From: Glandiceps talaboti
Taxonomy: Eukaryota; Hemichordata; Enteropneusta; Spengelidae
Assembly (NCBI RefSeq): GCF_964340395.1
Contig: NC_135550.1
Location: 19,279,176-19,343,175 of the forward strand
Reading direction: 5' to 3'
Length of the DNA: 64,000 nt
Part shown: piece by piece, positions 26,642-39,349 of the stretch
Numbering within the stretch: the stretch's first letter is position 1
How the letters are laid out: each line of letters starts with the position of its first letter
Program-made: the position numbers and the translations under genes
Notes under the pieces: model-generated
The model's database searches: none
What the model saw: the letters and a program-made list of their open reading frames with translations, nothing else
Told to the model about the DNA's origin: nothing

Positions 26642-29600
26642 TTGTACTATATTGTAATGCACAAATAATATTATGGCTGTGATTGTAAACTTTCGTTGTG
26701 GAACTTGATACTACAATGATAAACAAAAACTTCAAATCCCCCTCCCCTACCTATTCCATCCTATACTATTGAATGAACCCCAACCCCCACCACCACCACC
26801 ACCCCTTTCATCCCATACTATTGAATGAAACCACCACCACCCGTTTCGTCCCGTACTATTGAATGAACCCCCATCACCACCACCACCACCACCACCACCA
26901 TCAGTTTCCTCCCATACAAAGTAGAATTGTGAATTGTCCATACTCACATTGCTTTGAATATTGCGTATTATAAAAGTGAAAACAGACCAAAACAAAGAAA
27001 GAGATTTCTAGCATCCAAACATTGTCGTAATTTGAACTATCTCTTTATCTTATCCACAGAATGGTGTAGCAATCCAAGCCTTTGTAGCAACCTGTCTCAA
27101 ACAGGTAGTTGGTGTCGCTGTCACAAGGAAAGAAGAAGATATAGAATATATCCGTTCACATTATAATATTGAGGATTTTATCTACTTTAATCATCACAGA
27201 CGACATGAACATGGTCATCTTCACCACTTTGCTCTCAATCCTATATTTCAACATTATTCCAAGCATTTCTTGAAGGAAATTCTAAGACAGTCTCACTATT
27301 CATGTCTTTATTATCCTGTGTATCCGCCATACTCAACTGATGAGGTAGGTCATAGGCTACATTTTTATCTCTCTTGAAAATACTCACTTTTGACAGTCTT
27401 TTATCTTTCTTGAAATACAGAGTTTTAGACAAAGTTTGTTATATTACAGGCAGTGTTAATACTAAAATATGATATCATATTATAGACAGTAAAATGATGT
27501 AATGTACAAGTGTGAAGTTTGAGTATTGAAGTATGGCCAGTATTTCTCAGTATGTTATATTACACACCCCAGAAAATAATGGTAAAGTCCATGGAAATTT
27601 ACATAACAATAAATGTCAGTTGTTTTCATGAAGGCATAGGGTGGAACCTACTACTCCATAGAGGCCTGAGGGTGAACCCAGAAATATTCTTATGACCTCA
27701 GTAGCTTGTAAAATGCATTTGTAGGCTATTATTGTAAAAATAATGGTGTTGCACTACTGAATTAGTAAAAAACTAAAAAGTGATGATTACCCTGAAGAAA
27801 TTGATGGATCATTTTGTTTGATGATTACTTTTATTTGTACTACAGCTGTGTAGAGAACTTACCAAGGTAATAAAATGTTGACTTTCTATCCCTATTTTCA
27901 GATGGTTGGTAAACATTCCATGGTGTCAGCGCTCAACTTTATGGTTCCAGTGAGAGCAAGACGACAAATTACCTACCCCTTGGACCAACTTGGTGAAAAT
28001 GCACCATCGGACAGAGTCTGTAAAGAAGAGGTAAATATTAATATGTAAATTACTTGCATCATCAGTATGAGTACGTTGGTGTTTGCAACGCAATACTGAA
28101 CACTTTAATTGCATACCTGTATGCAAATGAGCATGATTCTGCCATGACTTGATTTTATTGTATTTTTCATGGAATTTGTTATTTTGAATAAAGATGTGTA
28201 TTAATCTGACAGAACCCCATGACCCATGAGTGCCAGTGTAGGATACTCAGACTGTTTGCATTCATGCTGTTTTCTGCTGCACTTTCACTCACTATGTTTA
28301 TGAAAGTATGGTAGCAGAGAACACTGCAAAAACTATTGCAAACACCCCAATGTACAACATACTAATACTGTCCTGTCATGGGGTTCATTTATAGTCACCA
28401 CTGTCATGACTGTTATGGAATTATGTATCCAAAAATATAAAGTAAACAAACAGCTTTTGTAACATTGTTTATATGCAGTACAGTGCAAATAATACTGCCA
28501 TCTTGTTTTTCCTCCAGGACAAGTATGCGTTGAATCATGTCAATCGTAAACTGACCCTGGAACCTAAAGTGACTGTGAATGCTAGAATTGTTGTGATTGG
28601 ATCGTCAGATGTCAGTATTTCTTTCCTGGAAACACTGGCATTTTGGTAAGTTATACTGTAACAGTAGAGTTAGATAGTGTGGATTCTAACCATCAATAGT
28701 TATCTAAAGTATTCAAGCTATACAGTATGGATAATATTCACTTCACAAACAAAACTTTTCAAAACCCCAATTTGTTTTGAAAAAAAAGACAAGTGAACAT
28801 TTTGCAATATACATATTCTTGTTTTCAATCATATTCTAAGCAACTCAGTTTTTCAGTTACAATAGTTATTTTGTTTAAATGTTAGACCTCCACTTCCTTA
28901 TTCATATGGAACTTTGTTTAAACAATCTCGCTGAATTGTTTGTTTTTTATTTTTTTCAAAACTTATCAATAACTGCTACCACCATCCATATATTGACACA
29001 GCTGTACACCTCTTTCCTTCTTTTCAGTCCACATTTACGGTTCAACAACTTGACATTAATTTCACCAAATGGTCTCCCAGGTGAAATTCCTCCTGATCCC
29101 ATCCGTTCTGGTTTCTTAGCAACAAGTCTCTGTTTCTCCCAAGATGAGTTGTCACAGCTGTCACTGCGAACTTGGGTCAATGTTGTCTGTGCTAAAATGA
29201 TCGCTATCAACAGGTGAGACAAAACACTCGTATATTTATCTTTCTTTCTTTCTTTTCAAAGACTGACAAGTAAGTAATGTCTGTTTGCAGATGATATCAA
29301 GGGTGTCCTTGAAAAAAAATCATGGGCACTTCTATAACAAATAGGAAATACAAATGTACATGAATTTGAAAAGCTTTTTTTCCCTTATGTCTTCTCTGCC
29401 AAGGTGTTTCTCAAATCTTGGTCAAAATGTATACCATTACACACAATAGATTTGTTCAGCATTTGAGATGGAATGATTTTTTGGTGGTGTGAATTATGTT
29501 GAAAATAAAAATTGGTGATTTCCTGCGAATAAAGATTACAAGTTTGACTACTTTTTCAAGCTATCTGTTAAGTGCTTAGAGTTGTCGTTAACAATTTGAT

Positions 29601-32600
29601 GTCATTCATTTATTTAGCACTACCACCAAGTAATAGTAATCAACATCACTTTGAAATTAATAAAATTCGGTTGATTTGATGAGGACCTAGAACATACCTC
29701 GAACACAATGGATTCAATCTAAAAATACCAATAACATCAATACTATTATCTCCATGGCGATGTTCACTAGTAGATTTACAAGTAATTTGCAAAATTCCAA
29801 CTATAAAAAGGGGAACAACACTACAGGAAATAAAGACATTTTCATAGACTTTTGATTCTAGAAAGTTGTAGTATAATTTTATATCACCTAAGTTATTTTG
29901 ATTTGCCAAGAAACACCAAGTTTAATCTTGTTCATTGTTCAGTGGGGGTCCTTGCCATGGATATCATATGTGTTATCTCATGGGAATCAGCAGATGTGAA
30001 TAGATATGTAATAGCAGAATATAGATATTCACAATTGTTCTACGTGTATTTGAAGGTAATAAGCACATGGGAATCAAAACTTTCAATCTTTAATATCACA
30101 CCTTTCAATCTTCGTCAACCATATAAAACTTTCAGTGCTTTTAATACCTAACAACTTTTCATTTTCTACTGACCTACAGATCCAGTAAATATGTGGTAGT
30201 GACTGGAGGAAGGAAAGTTCCCTATGACCATCTTATCATTGGTACTGGTTTACAATATCAAGTTAGTGCTCCTACTGAGGCCGATATTGATGAGCTACTT
30301 ACAAATGATGAAGTGCCTAATAACCCAAATAGACGGTATAGTGGCCCTGTACCTAGTAACGTCTTCACTATCAATGATGAATATGATGCCTTCGAAGTCA
30401 AACAATGGTTGTCTAAGACGTTCCTACCTGCCCAAGGTACTCTATAGTTCTCTCTTTATTACTTTGATAGTTGTCTGGTATTCATAATGTGTGTAATAGG
30501 AGAGTTTAGTTTATGTGCTTTTGTCGAATATAAGAATAGAAGTCTATTATGTACATGAGTCAATTTGTATATGTCTTAATATCAATGATTAGTATGATGA
30601 AAGTAACATAGACCAAGACAAGGTGCTGTGTGTTATACTAATACTATTGTATAGGGAATGCATTCAAATATGACTGTAGATTCAGTCAAAAAATACTAAC
30701 GATGAAGACTCAAAGTGACAAGGCCCCTTAAGTTATTTGTATTTTCCTTGTTTGAGCAAAAGAAAATAAATATTAAGGAATAATCTGTAAGTATATTTCT
30801 TTGTATATATGTCAACTACATAGTTTGTTTTTTTTGTTACAGGTAAAGCCATAGTGTATGGTAACACATTGGATGCATACACAACGGTCCAGACACTGCT
30901 AACAATGGGTGTTAGTGGGGATCGCATTGCACTGGTGCAACCACCACACAACTACCAACCGACCTGTTTCAATAACTCTACCGTAGACAAAGCCATTGCT
31001 AATGCAATGAAAGACAAAGGTGTTGAAGTATACACTGGGTATTACTTAGCTGAATGGAACGATGGCAAAGGTGGTGACCAGGTCTACTGTGCGTCATTCA
31101 CCTCAGACACAAAACCCATCAAACTGGAATGCTCTGTGTTTTTCTGCTACAATAGGAAAGCTGTGGATTATGAAGCATTCAAAGGTAAGCACCCCCAACC
31201 AGACAGCTTTTTGTCACTTAAAGGTCAGTCTTAAGATCTGTTTCTTAAGAATTGACGTCTTAATCAGTGTGATGAATTTCTAGGTATTCTTCTCAATTCT
31301 AGACATGTCATAATACATTAGACAACTGACCTTTACAGCCATTCACCCCTTTCCAAGGGGCTGTGGGAAATGCTGTGTTTGGCTGTGAAGTGAACAAACA
31401 TTTATATGAATCATGATACATCTTAAAGTATAAAAAGACAAGTTACGTAGTTGTTTCAAGCCCTGTTGAAAGAGGTCATGAACTTAATAATGATGCAAAA
31501 AAAAAAAAAAAAAAAAATAGATGGTGCACATTTTTGTATATAGCATTATAGAATGATATCTTCTTAGTGCTGTAAACTGTTATTACCCCCTGTACTGTGG
31601 TACTAGCCATTTTACATTGCTGCCTCTCAGGGCATATTTGTTGCATAACTATCACATCTTACCATGTCATAAGTTACAACTTGTAAATACAACCCAATCA
31701 ACTGAGGTACAGGATCAGTTCAAGCCTTGCTGCATGCTGATGGAGTTTAGTCAATCACAAACTAGTAGGAAATCATGTGTATTGTAATATTTTGAATACA
31801 ATATTTCAAACATGTTACTGTCAAAACTGCCAGTTTATAAACATGTATGGATGGCTATGTAGCATTGATTTGTTGGAAATGTACATCATATCAATAATTA
31901 GTGTTACTTTCATAAAGTCAATATTGATACTATTTACATGTCTTTGAGTCCAAACAGCAAAGGAACTTGTGAAGATGAACTAATAAATAATGCCAGGCTT
32001 TCCCTGTTTCTTTCCTGAATCCCCCCACCCCCTCCCCAAAGACAAACAAACCCAACAAACAAACAAACAAACAAACAAACAAACAAACAAACAGAAAAAT
32101 CATATGGTTTTTTTCCTTCCTGTAGCAATAAATGACAGTTGTTTGGTATATGATGGAAAGCTAGTTATTGATGCTAATTTCCATACCAATGACTTGTCAA
32201 TCAGAGCCGCTGGACCACTCACAAAGTTCCAAAGAAAATACCATGCTGATCAGTGGTAAGTGTAATCTACTGGATATCTCTCTGTCATATCATATATTTC
32301 AAATGCTGGCATCAGTCGTATGTTCTGTACACTGAAGTATGCCAACTAACATTCATCTACGTATACACAACCAATTCTAATGAATTCGTCAATCAAACCA
32401 ATAGAACAGACAGTAATGTTAATTCTTTGTCTGTCCATGCAGGACACACAGTAACTTTAATTCTTCATCTGTCTATGCAGGACACACAGTAACTTCAACT
32501 CCAAGGAGGTAGGGTTTATGTTGGCATCCACCATGTTAAGACTATTTGACCCAACCATAGAGAATGATACAAGTCCACCAATAGAGCCCCATAACTTGAT

Positions 32601-33213
32601 CCCCATGTACCGCAACGCTAAAGTAGTTGGTGCAATGCTACCAGGTGACTACCACTATCTGAATGTTGGTAAACCATGTCTCAATCAGTCCTTAGATGCA
32701 CTGATGGCCCAGCAAGACTATGTGAGTATCAATCTACATTTTGTACCTCCATCAAATTTGATAACTTGTTGTAGGCATGTGTCGGTTTTATGTTTATGAG
32801 TGATTTTAGGTGCTTGAATTTGAAATAGTAGGAAGTACAATACTGAGATGTATTACAACATAGAACATAATAAATGTAGAATTCAGTAGATGTCTTTTCG
32901 CTCACTTTGACATCATGTGTTTTTTGATGGCATATTTTGCTACTAGGGTGAAGAGTTGATCACTGGACACCCAGAGAAGGAAGGACCTGAGTATTTCAGA
33001 ATCCATGTCAACCAGTACAACATTATAGAGACTGTAACTTGTTTTTCTAAGACAGTAAGTATGGCTTTATCTGTATGGGCATATTTTGCTTTTTATCACT
33101 TTATTTGATTTGATTTGTTTCTGATAGAGCATTTTTTCTGTGTTTTGTGAGTGTCATTTTTTTATAGGGTTGCAAGTTTGCTGTCTCTATAAATATGTGT
33201 CTGTGTGTTTGTT

Positions 33214-33259
<46 letters not shown>

Positions 33260-33322
33260 TTTGTTTGTGTGTGTGTGTTTGTTTGTGTGTGTGTGTGTGT
33301 GTGTCACTTTGTGTGTGTGTGT

Positions 33323-33356
<34 letters not shown>

Positions 33357-34571
33357 CTGTGTGTCTGTGTGTCTGTCTGTCTGGTGTGTGTGATATGTGA
33401 TGAAATGATTTTTTTATCAAAACAAAAAAACAAAAAACACTGCCTGTCAATATGAAACAAAGAAATCAAATATTCAGAACTTCAAAAAAAACTTTGTGTT
33501 AGATGATGTCATTGACATATTTTATATCTTATATATTTGAAAACTTTCAGCCAATAGAAACCAGCAATCTGTTGTGTCTGTATGGTCTCCATGAGAGGTA
33601 CCTCAACAACATGGGATCCAGAATGAAGGAAGGCCTTATCCAGGACTTCTATGAATTCTTCCGTCAGACCTGGTCCCTGGCTGTATTCCATGATCGCTTT
33701 GGTGATTTCAGACAAGAGGTCAGAGAGCTACTCATACAAAGACCTGTAAGTGTTGGTGACCTTCAATCTATTTTTAGTCAGCCAGAGCCGGTTTTTTTTT
33801 TTTTTTAATTTCCACTTGGCTGACCATGAATGTGACGTATTGTATGTTAGTACACACTCTTTAGATACTGGCCTGAAAAGTAAACATTTTTGGGATATTG
33901 TGACTAAGTATGCAAGGTAACAACACAACCAAATCTACCTCTTTGTGTCTGTCAGTATCACAGCTAAATGTCAACATAAAAACAAAGGAATCCAGGTTGT
34001 TCATTTCAGAAGTGTACAATCTCTCTGCATTTAGAAAATGACATTGCCATGGCAACTGATAGTGTACAATATACCTACCTACACACTTGTTATGTTGTTA
34101 TGTAAGGTTGTCACTATGAAAGACTGATGCAAAAGGACTTACAATGAGTATGATTTGTTTGCAACTCATTTTTGCTAAGGTCACATCACATCTGTATTAC
34201 CAAAGGCTCGGGTTATACACACTTTTGTGACACATGACACGTAAGGTACTAGTAACAATGGATGACAGAATAAATGTGAAATGAAGACATAACATTACAA
34301 AGTTTGATTTAATATGGACCTTGAGTAGTTCTGATATGACAAGAAAAGGAGATTTTTTTTCTGAGGGCAGTGATAAAATCAAAGTCTGCCAACATCATTG
34401 CATCTAATGAACAGTGCTTGTAATGATGAACTGTGACTCTGAACTCGGACTGAATGTATTCAACATGTATTTCATTATGCTTTGTACAGGCTACAGACCT
34501 TGCATCTCTGGAGGAGAAAGTGAGAGAATTGATTGACCAAGACTTGCAGGTGAGTGGTTTGACATTCTTTC

Positions 34572-34624
<53 letters not shown>

Positions 34625-35016
34625 ATGCCTGCCTGCCTGCCTGCCTGCCTCCTGCCTGTCTGTCTGTCTGTCTGTATTTTGTTGATTTTTGATGAGATCA
34701 ATAATTTAAAACTCTCCCTCACACACTAGTCATGAACAAATCGACAAATGCATGTACTTTCAATATACTTTCCATTTGTCAAACAGAATCTTCTATATTG
34801 TTCATTTTTTTGGCTTGAAATCAAATAAATTATTTAGCACTTTAGTGAATCCTTTATTTCTTTTTCATATTTCAGTTGGATAGGAAGGATCGTAAATATC
34901 TAAATGATGCGTATGAGGAAGGCAGCTACAAGAGATCTGTGGAAACAAGATTGTTGAGTTTCTTGAGTTACAACTATTATCATTTACCCATGTATGCCAA
35001 ACCAGGAATGGTTTAA
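17338..35016 (+). CDS. CFAP61: Cilia- and flagella-associated protein 61
   Basis: Axonemal protein of the calmodulin- and spoke-associated complex at the base of radial spokes. Twenty-six exons give 1303 codons plus stop: 17338-17480, 18039-18189, 18760-18836, 19610-19804, 20637-20769, 22041-22197, 22420-22527, 22929-22955, 24062-24157, 24373-24436, 24930-24993, 25311-25498, 25961-26069, 26341-26538, 27060-27344, 27902-28030, 28518-28645, 29028-29213, 30180-30436, 30843-31184, 32126-32255, 32481-32721, 32947-33054, 33551-33745, 34490-34549, 34876-35016. Residues ~1-280 are the acetyltransferase-like N-terminal domain ([48 protein letters not shown]). Residues ~280-440 form a Pro/Ser/Glu-rich linker spread over small exons. 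Then come [14 protein letters not shown] and HFALNPIF. From ~725 a Rossmann/FAD-NAD-like region follows ([42 protein letters not shown]-like FHDRFGDF). Human CFAP61 is 1237 residues; the extra length is mainly linker. Confidence 0.97.
18427..18441. repeat. Poly-C tract in CFAP61 intron 2
   Basis: A run of about 15 cytosines in the intron after exon 2. The minus strand is a G-run. No coding role. Confidence 0.9.
22929..22955 (+). other. CFAP61: 27-nt microexon 8 of CFAP61
   Basis: It is bounded by TTTAG and GTACATTTG and keeps phase 1 on both sides. It adds the acidic peptide VEEDADDSE to the linker. Because it is a multiple of three, skipping it leaves the frame intact. Support is frame and splice consensus only, since the linker is not conserved. 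Confidence 0.55.
23190..23463. repeat. 27-bp minisatellite in CFAP61 intron 8
   Basis: About ten units resemble AAATCTTCCAGCTTATTCCC followed by AAACACC. The 27-bp period is divisible by three, so the minus strand stays open and translates to LEDLVFGNR-like nonapeptides. One 28-bp unit shifts the frame, producing two overlapping minus-strand frames. The position inside the CFAP61 intron argues against a gene. Confidence 0.85.
26552..26641. repeat. (ATC)n microsatellite next to the CFAP61 exon 14 donor
   Basis: Nearly perfect trinucleotide array of about 28 units, starting roughly 15-20 bases after the exon 14 donor. Read through from the exon it encodes an artefactual poly-His run. Confidence 0.95.
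26735..26930. repeat. Degenerate ~55-bp tandem repeat with CCA runs
   Basis: Several units of the form TTTCRTCCCATACTATTGAAT, then GAACCCCC, then (CCA)n. The CCA run length varies among units. It lies in the intron between CFAP61 exons 14 and 15. Confidence 0.75.
29825..30015. repeat. Dispersed repeat, copy 2 (CFAP61 intron 18)
   Basis: Shares ordered blocks with 9132-9340 in CRNKL1, in the same plus-strand orientation. The block order and spacing match across about 190 bp. Confidence 0.6.
31498..31518. repeat. Poly-A tract
   Basis: About 20 adenines in the intron between CFAP61 exons 20 and 21. No flanking element was recognised. Confidence 0.85.
32053..32092. repeat. (AAAC)n microsatellite before CFAP61 exon 21
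   Basis: About ten AAAC units, ending roughly 33 bases upstream of the exon 21 start. Confidence 0.95.
32405..32518 (+). repeat. CFAP61: 38-bp tandem repeat duplicating the exon 22 3' splice site
   Basis: A 38-bp unit ending in CTGTCYATGCAG is present twice (32405-32442 and 32443-32480), followed by a third partial copy that is the start of exon 22 (GACACACAGTAACTTCAACT). Two acceptors, 38 bases apart, thus precede near-identical GACACACAGTAACTT sequences. Only the second keeps the frame ([10 protein letters not shown]); the first would shift it to an early stop. Confidence 0.8.
33195..33388. repeat. (GT)n with GTTT and GTCT variants
   Basis: About 190 bases of mostly TG dinucleotides in the intron between CFAP61 exons 23 and 24. 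All Cys-Val open frames here are artefacts. Confidence 0.95.
34571..34676. repeat. (CTGT)n/(CTGC)n array after CFAP61 exon 25
   Basis: It starts about 22 bases after the exon 25 donor. CTGT units give way to CTGC units and back. Confidence 0.95.
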
Positions 35017-35930
35017 AATCTCACAGTTAATTAGTACGCGTGTGTGTGTGTCTAGTCAGAGTATTGGACTTGTTGGATTTCATTCACCAAAGCAACAGAC
35101 TTTCCCAATGGAAGGGAAGAATAATACAAGTAGTTTCAGTTCATGAAATCAATCTAAAGTTGTGAGTGAGAGATCACAATGTTGTGTCTGTCTTATACAA
35201 TACAGGTTATCATATTTGATGAAAGTTTTATTGTGGTCATAGCAAACCTATAAGGCTCTCTCATTCAAATCATATCAACACTGGATATCAGTTTTGTATA
35301 TATATTTTTCTGCGCTTTTTTGTTTGTTTTTTTTTGGAGAATTTCTGTGCTTTGTTTTTTGGAGAACAACTCTGACACATTTGAAAGTGGACAGTTCATA
35401 TTCAGTTCTTGCACACAAAAAGTCCTAACTTGCTTGTAAATACTGTATTGGTATGTAGTTTGTTAACACTGGCTATTAACTATGAGAGTAGAAGTTTGGA
35501 ATAATACTTAAATATATGTTTAAAACCAAGGAAATATATACCGTCCTATAAACTGCAATTTTGTTTTTTATTTTCATTTTGTGTAGAAAACTTGTTTGGT
35601 AACAGAATGCACTCACTAGGTGCATCAATTCAAGTATTATTTCTTGGAGATTTATTCAATGTGTTATGATAAGTTGATGACGGAGCAAGATTGGAATTGG
35701 AATTTTTGTAGATTTTCTGATGAAATTGATGGCATTGGGAAACCAACAAGCCAACTACATTATGTTTTTGTATATATTTGTGATTATAACAAAGTAATTC
35801 AGAATCAACCAGAAAATTGTAATAAAATAATATTGTACTTCTGTATAGACATAAAAAAGAAGTCTTGATGCAGTGGCCAAGTTATGTCAATTGTGTCCGT
35901 ATTTTATGAATGAACATGCAGGCAATAAAA
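35017..35930 (+). terminator. CFAP61: CFAP61 3' UTR with AATAAA signals
   Basis: The first AATAAA after the stop codon that I noted is at 35821-35826, and a second lies at 35924-35929. Either could end the transcript, giving a 3' UTR of about 0.8-0.9 kb. Confidence 0.5.
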
Positions 35931-37634
35931 TACTTTATTTGCGTAAAAAAACTTGAAGTGCGTGATTGTCAAAACGTGGTTGGATTGAGTTGGAAATGAA
36001 GAATGTGTTACAATGGAGAAGTCGTGCAGACCATCAATCAACTTCAGAGGCAGAAATTTAATAACGTAAAATACAAACACTGATCTTTTCATTGTATGTT
36101 ATTTGATGTTTGTGTAGTCTAAATGCACCATCACAGCTATCTGTAGTCAGAACCCACAATTAAAACCCACTTCAACTTGGCACAGTTTCAAGGATTTTGC
36201 CATGACATGTCTGACTATTTTCGGCATTTAAGAGGTCCCTAGTTGGGCAACACATCTACTACACACATTGACTAGAAATGAAAGTTCCATTCTTTACATT
36301 GACAATATTGACAGGACACAAGATTGCCACACAAACTATGATCTCAATGTATTCTAAAATTTTCAAAGTGAAAATTAAGCTAGTATATCTGAGACACCAC
36401 TTTTGAAATAGAAATGTCAGTGGTTATTTCACCCCTTTTTTGTACATTAGCAGTAGATTTATTTCAAGGCAAGACGTCCAAAATGTCAAAAATCCAATGA
36501 ATGTTTCAAGTTTCAGATTTCAAAATACAGACATGAATGAACGATGCAGAGATGGTCATCACTTAGAGTGAGAAATTACAATTATTCAGTAACAGTTTAA
36601 ATCATATCTTGAATACTAGTATAATTCGTGACTTAAAATATTCCACAACTTTAAGATAGAATACACTCTTAGGGACAAATTTACCTCTAAATCAAACTTG
36701 TTCAAATGTCTCTAAGGAATATGAGTGGTCACAGTATTGCTTTCAATATTATTTTCTCTGTGATTTTAACACAGTATTTACATGATGGCCATATTGGATT
36801 CTAAAATAACAGAAAATAATTTTTTTTTACAATGACCCTTGAATTCTTTCCTTGTATTTAGCTATTACAGGGCGAATATGAGTTTTTTTGACCGAAGTAA
36901 CTAATGGGGAGCGAGGGTGTTGGGCGTCAACAGTCTTTTCAAAGTAGCAACGCTTGTTAAAACAAAAGCACGGGACATTAATCCACGCGAGGGCGCTAAC
37001 ATGGCTCCGATATATGACAGTGTTCAATGAGCAATAAATTGTAACATTAGCATGATTAGTGACTAGATTCTGTCACGCAATGAATGGTATTGTAGATGAA
37101 TTCTAATCACATCTGCATGGTGTTAACATTCCAATTTTACTCTTTCTTTAAAAATATAATGAAAAATAACACAGATGGCGTTAAAATCCGTGACATCTAA
37201 TGGCCAAGTTATTTCCCAATAGAAACTTTAAAAAAGGAATTGGAATTAAGGTTAAATATATTCAAAAATCACTCGACCATTAGATGTCACTGAATTCTAC
37301 TCCTCAGTTTAGTCTGTGGAGTAATATTTATCGTACGTAATGAATACGTTAATGCACAAATCGTAAATCAACAAACTTGCCGAAATGAATAATTTTGATT
37401 GTTGTTTGATTTTACAGCCACCGATTGGATTATACAAAAATGGCAGATTTTAAAGTTGATTTGTGCAATTCAAAATAGAAACAACTGGTGAACGAAAAAT
37501 GTAACTGATTAAATTACCAGGCCTTCAGGCGAGTTGATTTTGAGCCTTCCTGAGATTCTTGAGATTCTAGATCTGTCGACTAAAGTGAACTCTTGTACTC
37601 AGTACGTATCAACTTGATATAAATCAACCCAGGT
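35931..37634. other. Intergenic, no gene seen
   Basis: AT-rich sequence with no recognised coding, RNA or mobile feature. Confidence 0.4.
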
Positions 37635-37857
37635 TTAATGCTCTTTGAGTTTACAATCTGTAAGATTATGATTTGTGTCATTCCGTAGTCGACGATGGTA
37701 TACATCATTGACTGTATTTCTGACTATTCGTAAATAATAACGCGAATATTCTGTACTAGGATTCTCCTTGACTAGAATATTAGCCCACAACTGACCGTGG
37801 TTGTAATCCGTCAAATACTGCACTAAGCTACCATCTTCTCGACATCTTTTGTCAGAA
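37635..37857 (-). other. Candidate 3'-terminal exon, unrecognised
   Basis: On the minus strand a pyrimidine-containing acceptor (TTTGATTTCTAG) is followed by an open frame of about 73 residues ending in TAA. It begins SDKRCREDGSLVQYL, continues YNHGQLWANILVKENP and SRYYLRIVRNTVND, and ends TDCKLKEH. The composition looks like real protein, but I recognise no family. A further minus-strand frame at about 38233-38360 (ISERQLDIRQLL, FKIMYNVRIGLDEG) could be an upstream exon. No complete gene model was obtained. Confidence 0.25.
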
Positions 37858-38130
37858 CTAGAAATCAAACTAAACTCAAATTCTTACAAGAATTAAAAAT
37901 CCCAAACATGAAATCACCAAGACGTTTCCCTCATATCAAAATTTTTTTCATACGTTGAAAGTTTTAAAGTTTAAAAACCATGTCGATTATTCGTTTCAAG
38001 AAAGTGTTCAAATATTTCAACCGTTGCTGGATTCCACACTGTATTCTGATTCTTTAAACAGCTGTTTGCACCAACGACCTGTAAACAAGATGAAATATAG
38101 GAATAATTAACCAATAAATAATAAATAAAT

Positions 38131-38233
38131 CTACATAATTTGAATTATGTAAATAAATATAGAAGTTGAATATGTGTGAATTATAACATAATATCAAACT
38201 ACAGTAAGGCGAGCTACACATCCCCGGACCTGT
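38131..38233. repeat. Direct repeat flanking the LINE remnant, left copy
   Basis: About 103 bp from CTACATAATTTGAATTAT to CGAGCTACACATCCCCGGAC. It is nearly the same as 39350-39452. On the minus strand both copies are preceded by an acceptor-like CAG. Confidence 0.8.
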
Positions 38234-38643
38234 CAAAAAAGGTAAAACCCCTTCATCCAATCCAATGCGTACATTATACATTATTTTAAATTTTAATAGT
38301 TGGCGGATATCTAATTGCCTCTCCGAAATAATATTTTCATGCAAACAGTATTTATCCACCTCGAAAGTTTTCTTTGGATAGATCTTGTTATGTCTATCTC
38401 ATTGTTTTTTCGCAGCTTTTCTCCCTTCGCGCTCTGAAAATATTTCATTCGTAAATTAAAAAGACATTCATAATTTGGAGATTTTATACAATTTCAAATT
38501 TGAGTTTATATTAAGACATGTTAAGGGGAAAAGGTGACTCAGAAAAGGGTCATATCGATTAAAACCTAAATTAGACTTGATTTGAACTACATGGACGTCG
38601 ACAATAACAGTCAAAATCAAAATCAAGGGAAGCTTACATGTAA

Positions 38644-38958
38644 ATGTTTGCTCAGTTGAATATTCTAGATGTTTTTAAACTGCATAGATATTTGATAGGT
38701 TCCTTTATTTATGGCTTGATCCATCAACTATCATCACACACTTTGTATGATTATTTTGAACCTTCACACCATAACTACAATACAAGACTCTGTTCATATC
38801 AAAATATTTATCCATATTATGCCAGAACAAACACGGGTCAGTTTTCTTTCTCCTTCTCAGGGGCAAAAATCTGGAATAGCATCCCTGTCAACATAAGATG
38901 TATCAATACGCTAAATGAATTTAAGCGATCTTATAAACAATTTCTTCTAGAAGAGTAA
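38644..38958 (+). pseudogene. Non-LTR retrotransposon remnant, C-terminal ORF2 piece
   Basis: This 104-residue frame ends in a typical LINE tail: HHNYNTR, then YARTNTGQFSFSFSGAKIWN, SIPVNIR and LNEFKRSYKQFLLEE. That matches the C-terminal region of many Jockey/CR1-like reverse transcriptase ORFs. The catalytic domain is absent, so it is a 5'-truncated remnant. A probable 3' UTR runs to about 39215, ending in TAAATAAAAACAC and a short CACTATATA repeat. Confidence 0.75.
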
Positions 38959-39349
38959 ATTAAACCACTGTACATTTATTGTTACCGTATGTTCTTCATA
39001 AGTACTATGAACTCCGAGGTACTATGTATTTCCTTTTGATATATCACTTTGCTGTCAAACATTGTATATAACTATGGTAGGGGACAGGCTTGAATAGCTG
39101 TAAGCTAAATCCCGATTCCCCTATTTACCCATGAAATAGTATTTTTTTTTGTATGTGTATCTGTAATGTTCATTTGTGCTTTTGGGTAAATAAAAACACT
39201 ATATATAAAACACTATATAAATACTATATTCTTTAGTCTGTTGTCATCCTGTGGGAGAGGGGGTTCGGTTTTTCTTTGTTTTTTTGAGGCGATATTTATA
39301 TGTAAGCACTACGTATAAAAAAAAATGACTGATACATAATAATAATAAT

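Noticed and set aside
26386-26682. 98-residue frame with a long poly-His run
   Set aside because: The first part is CFAP61 exon 14. The His run is the (ATC)n array just past the donor.
33101-33469. Several Cys-Val and Thr-His rich frames
   Set aside because: They are translations of an intronic (GT)n tract.
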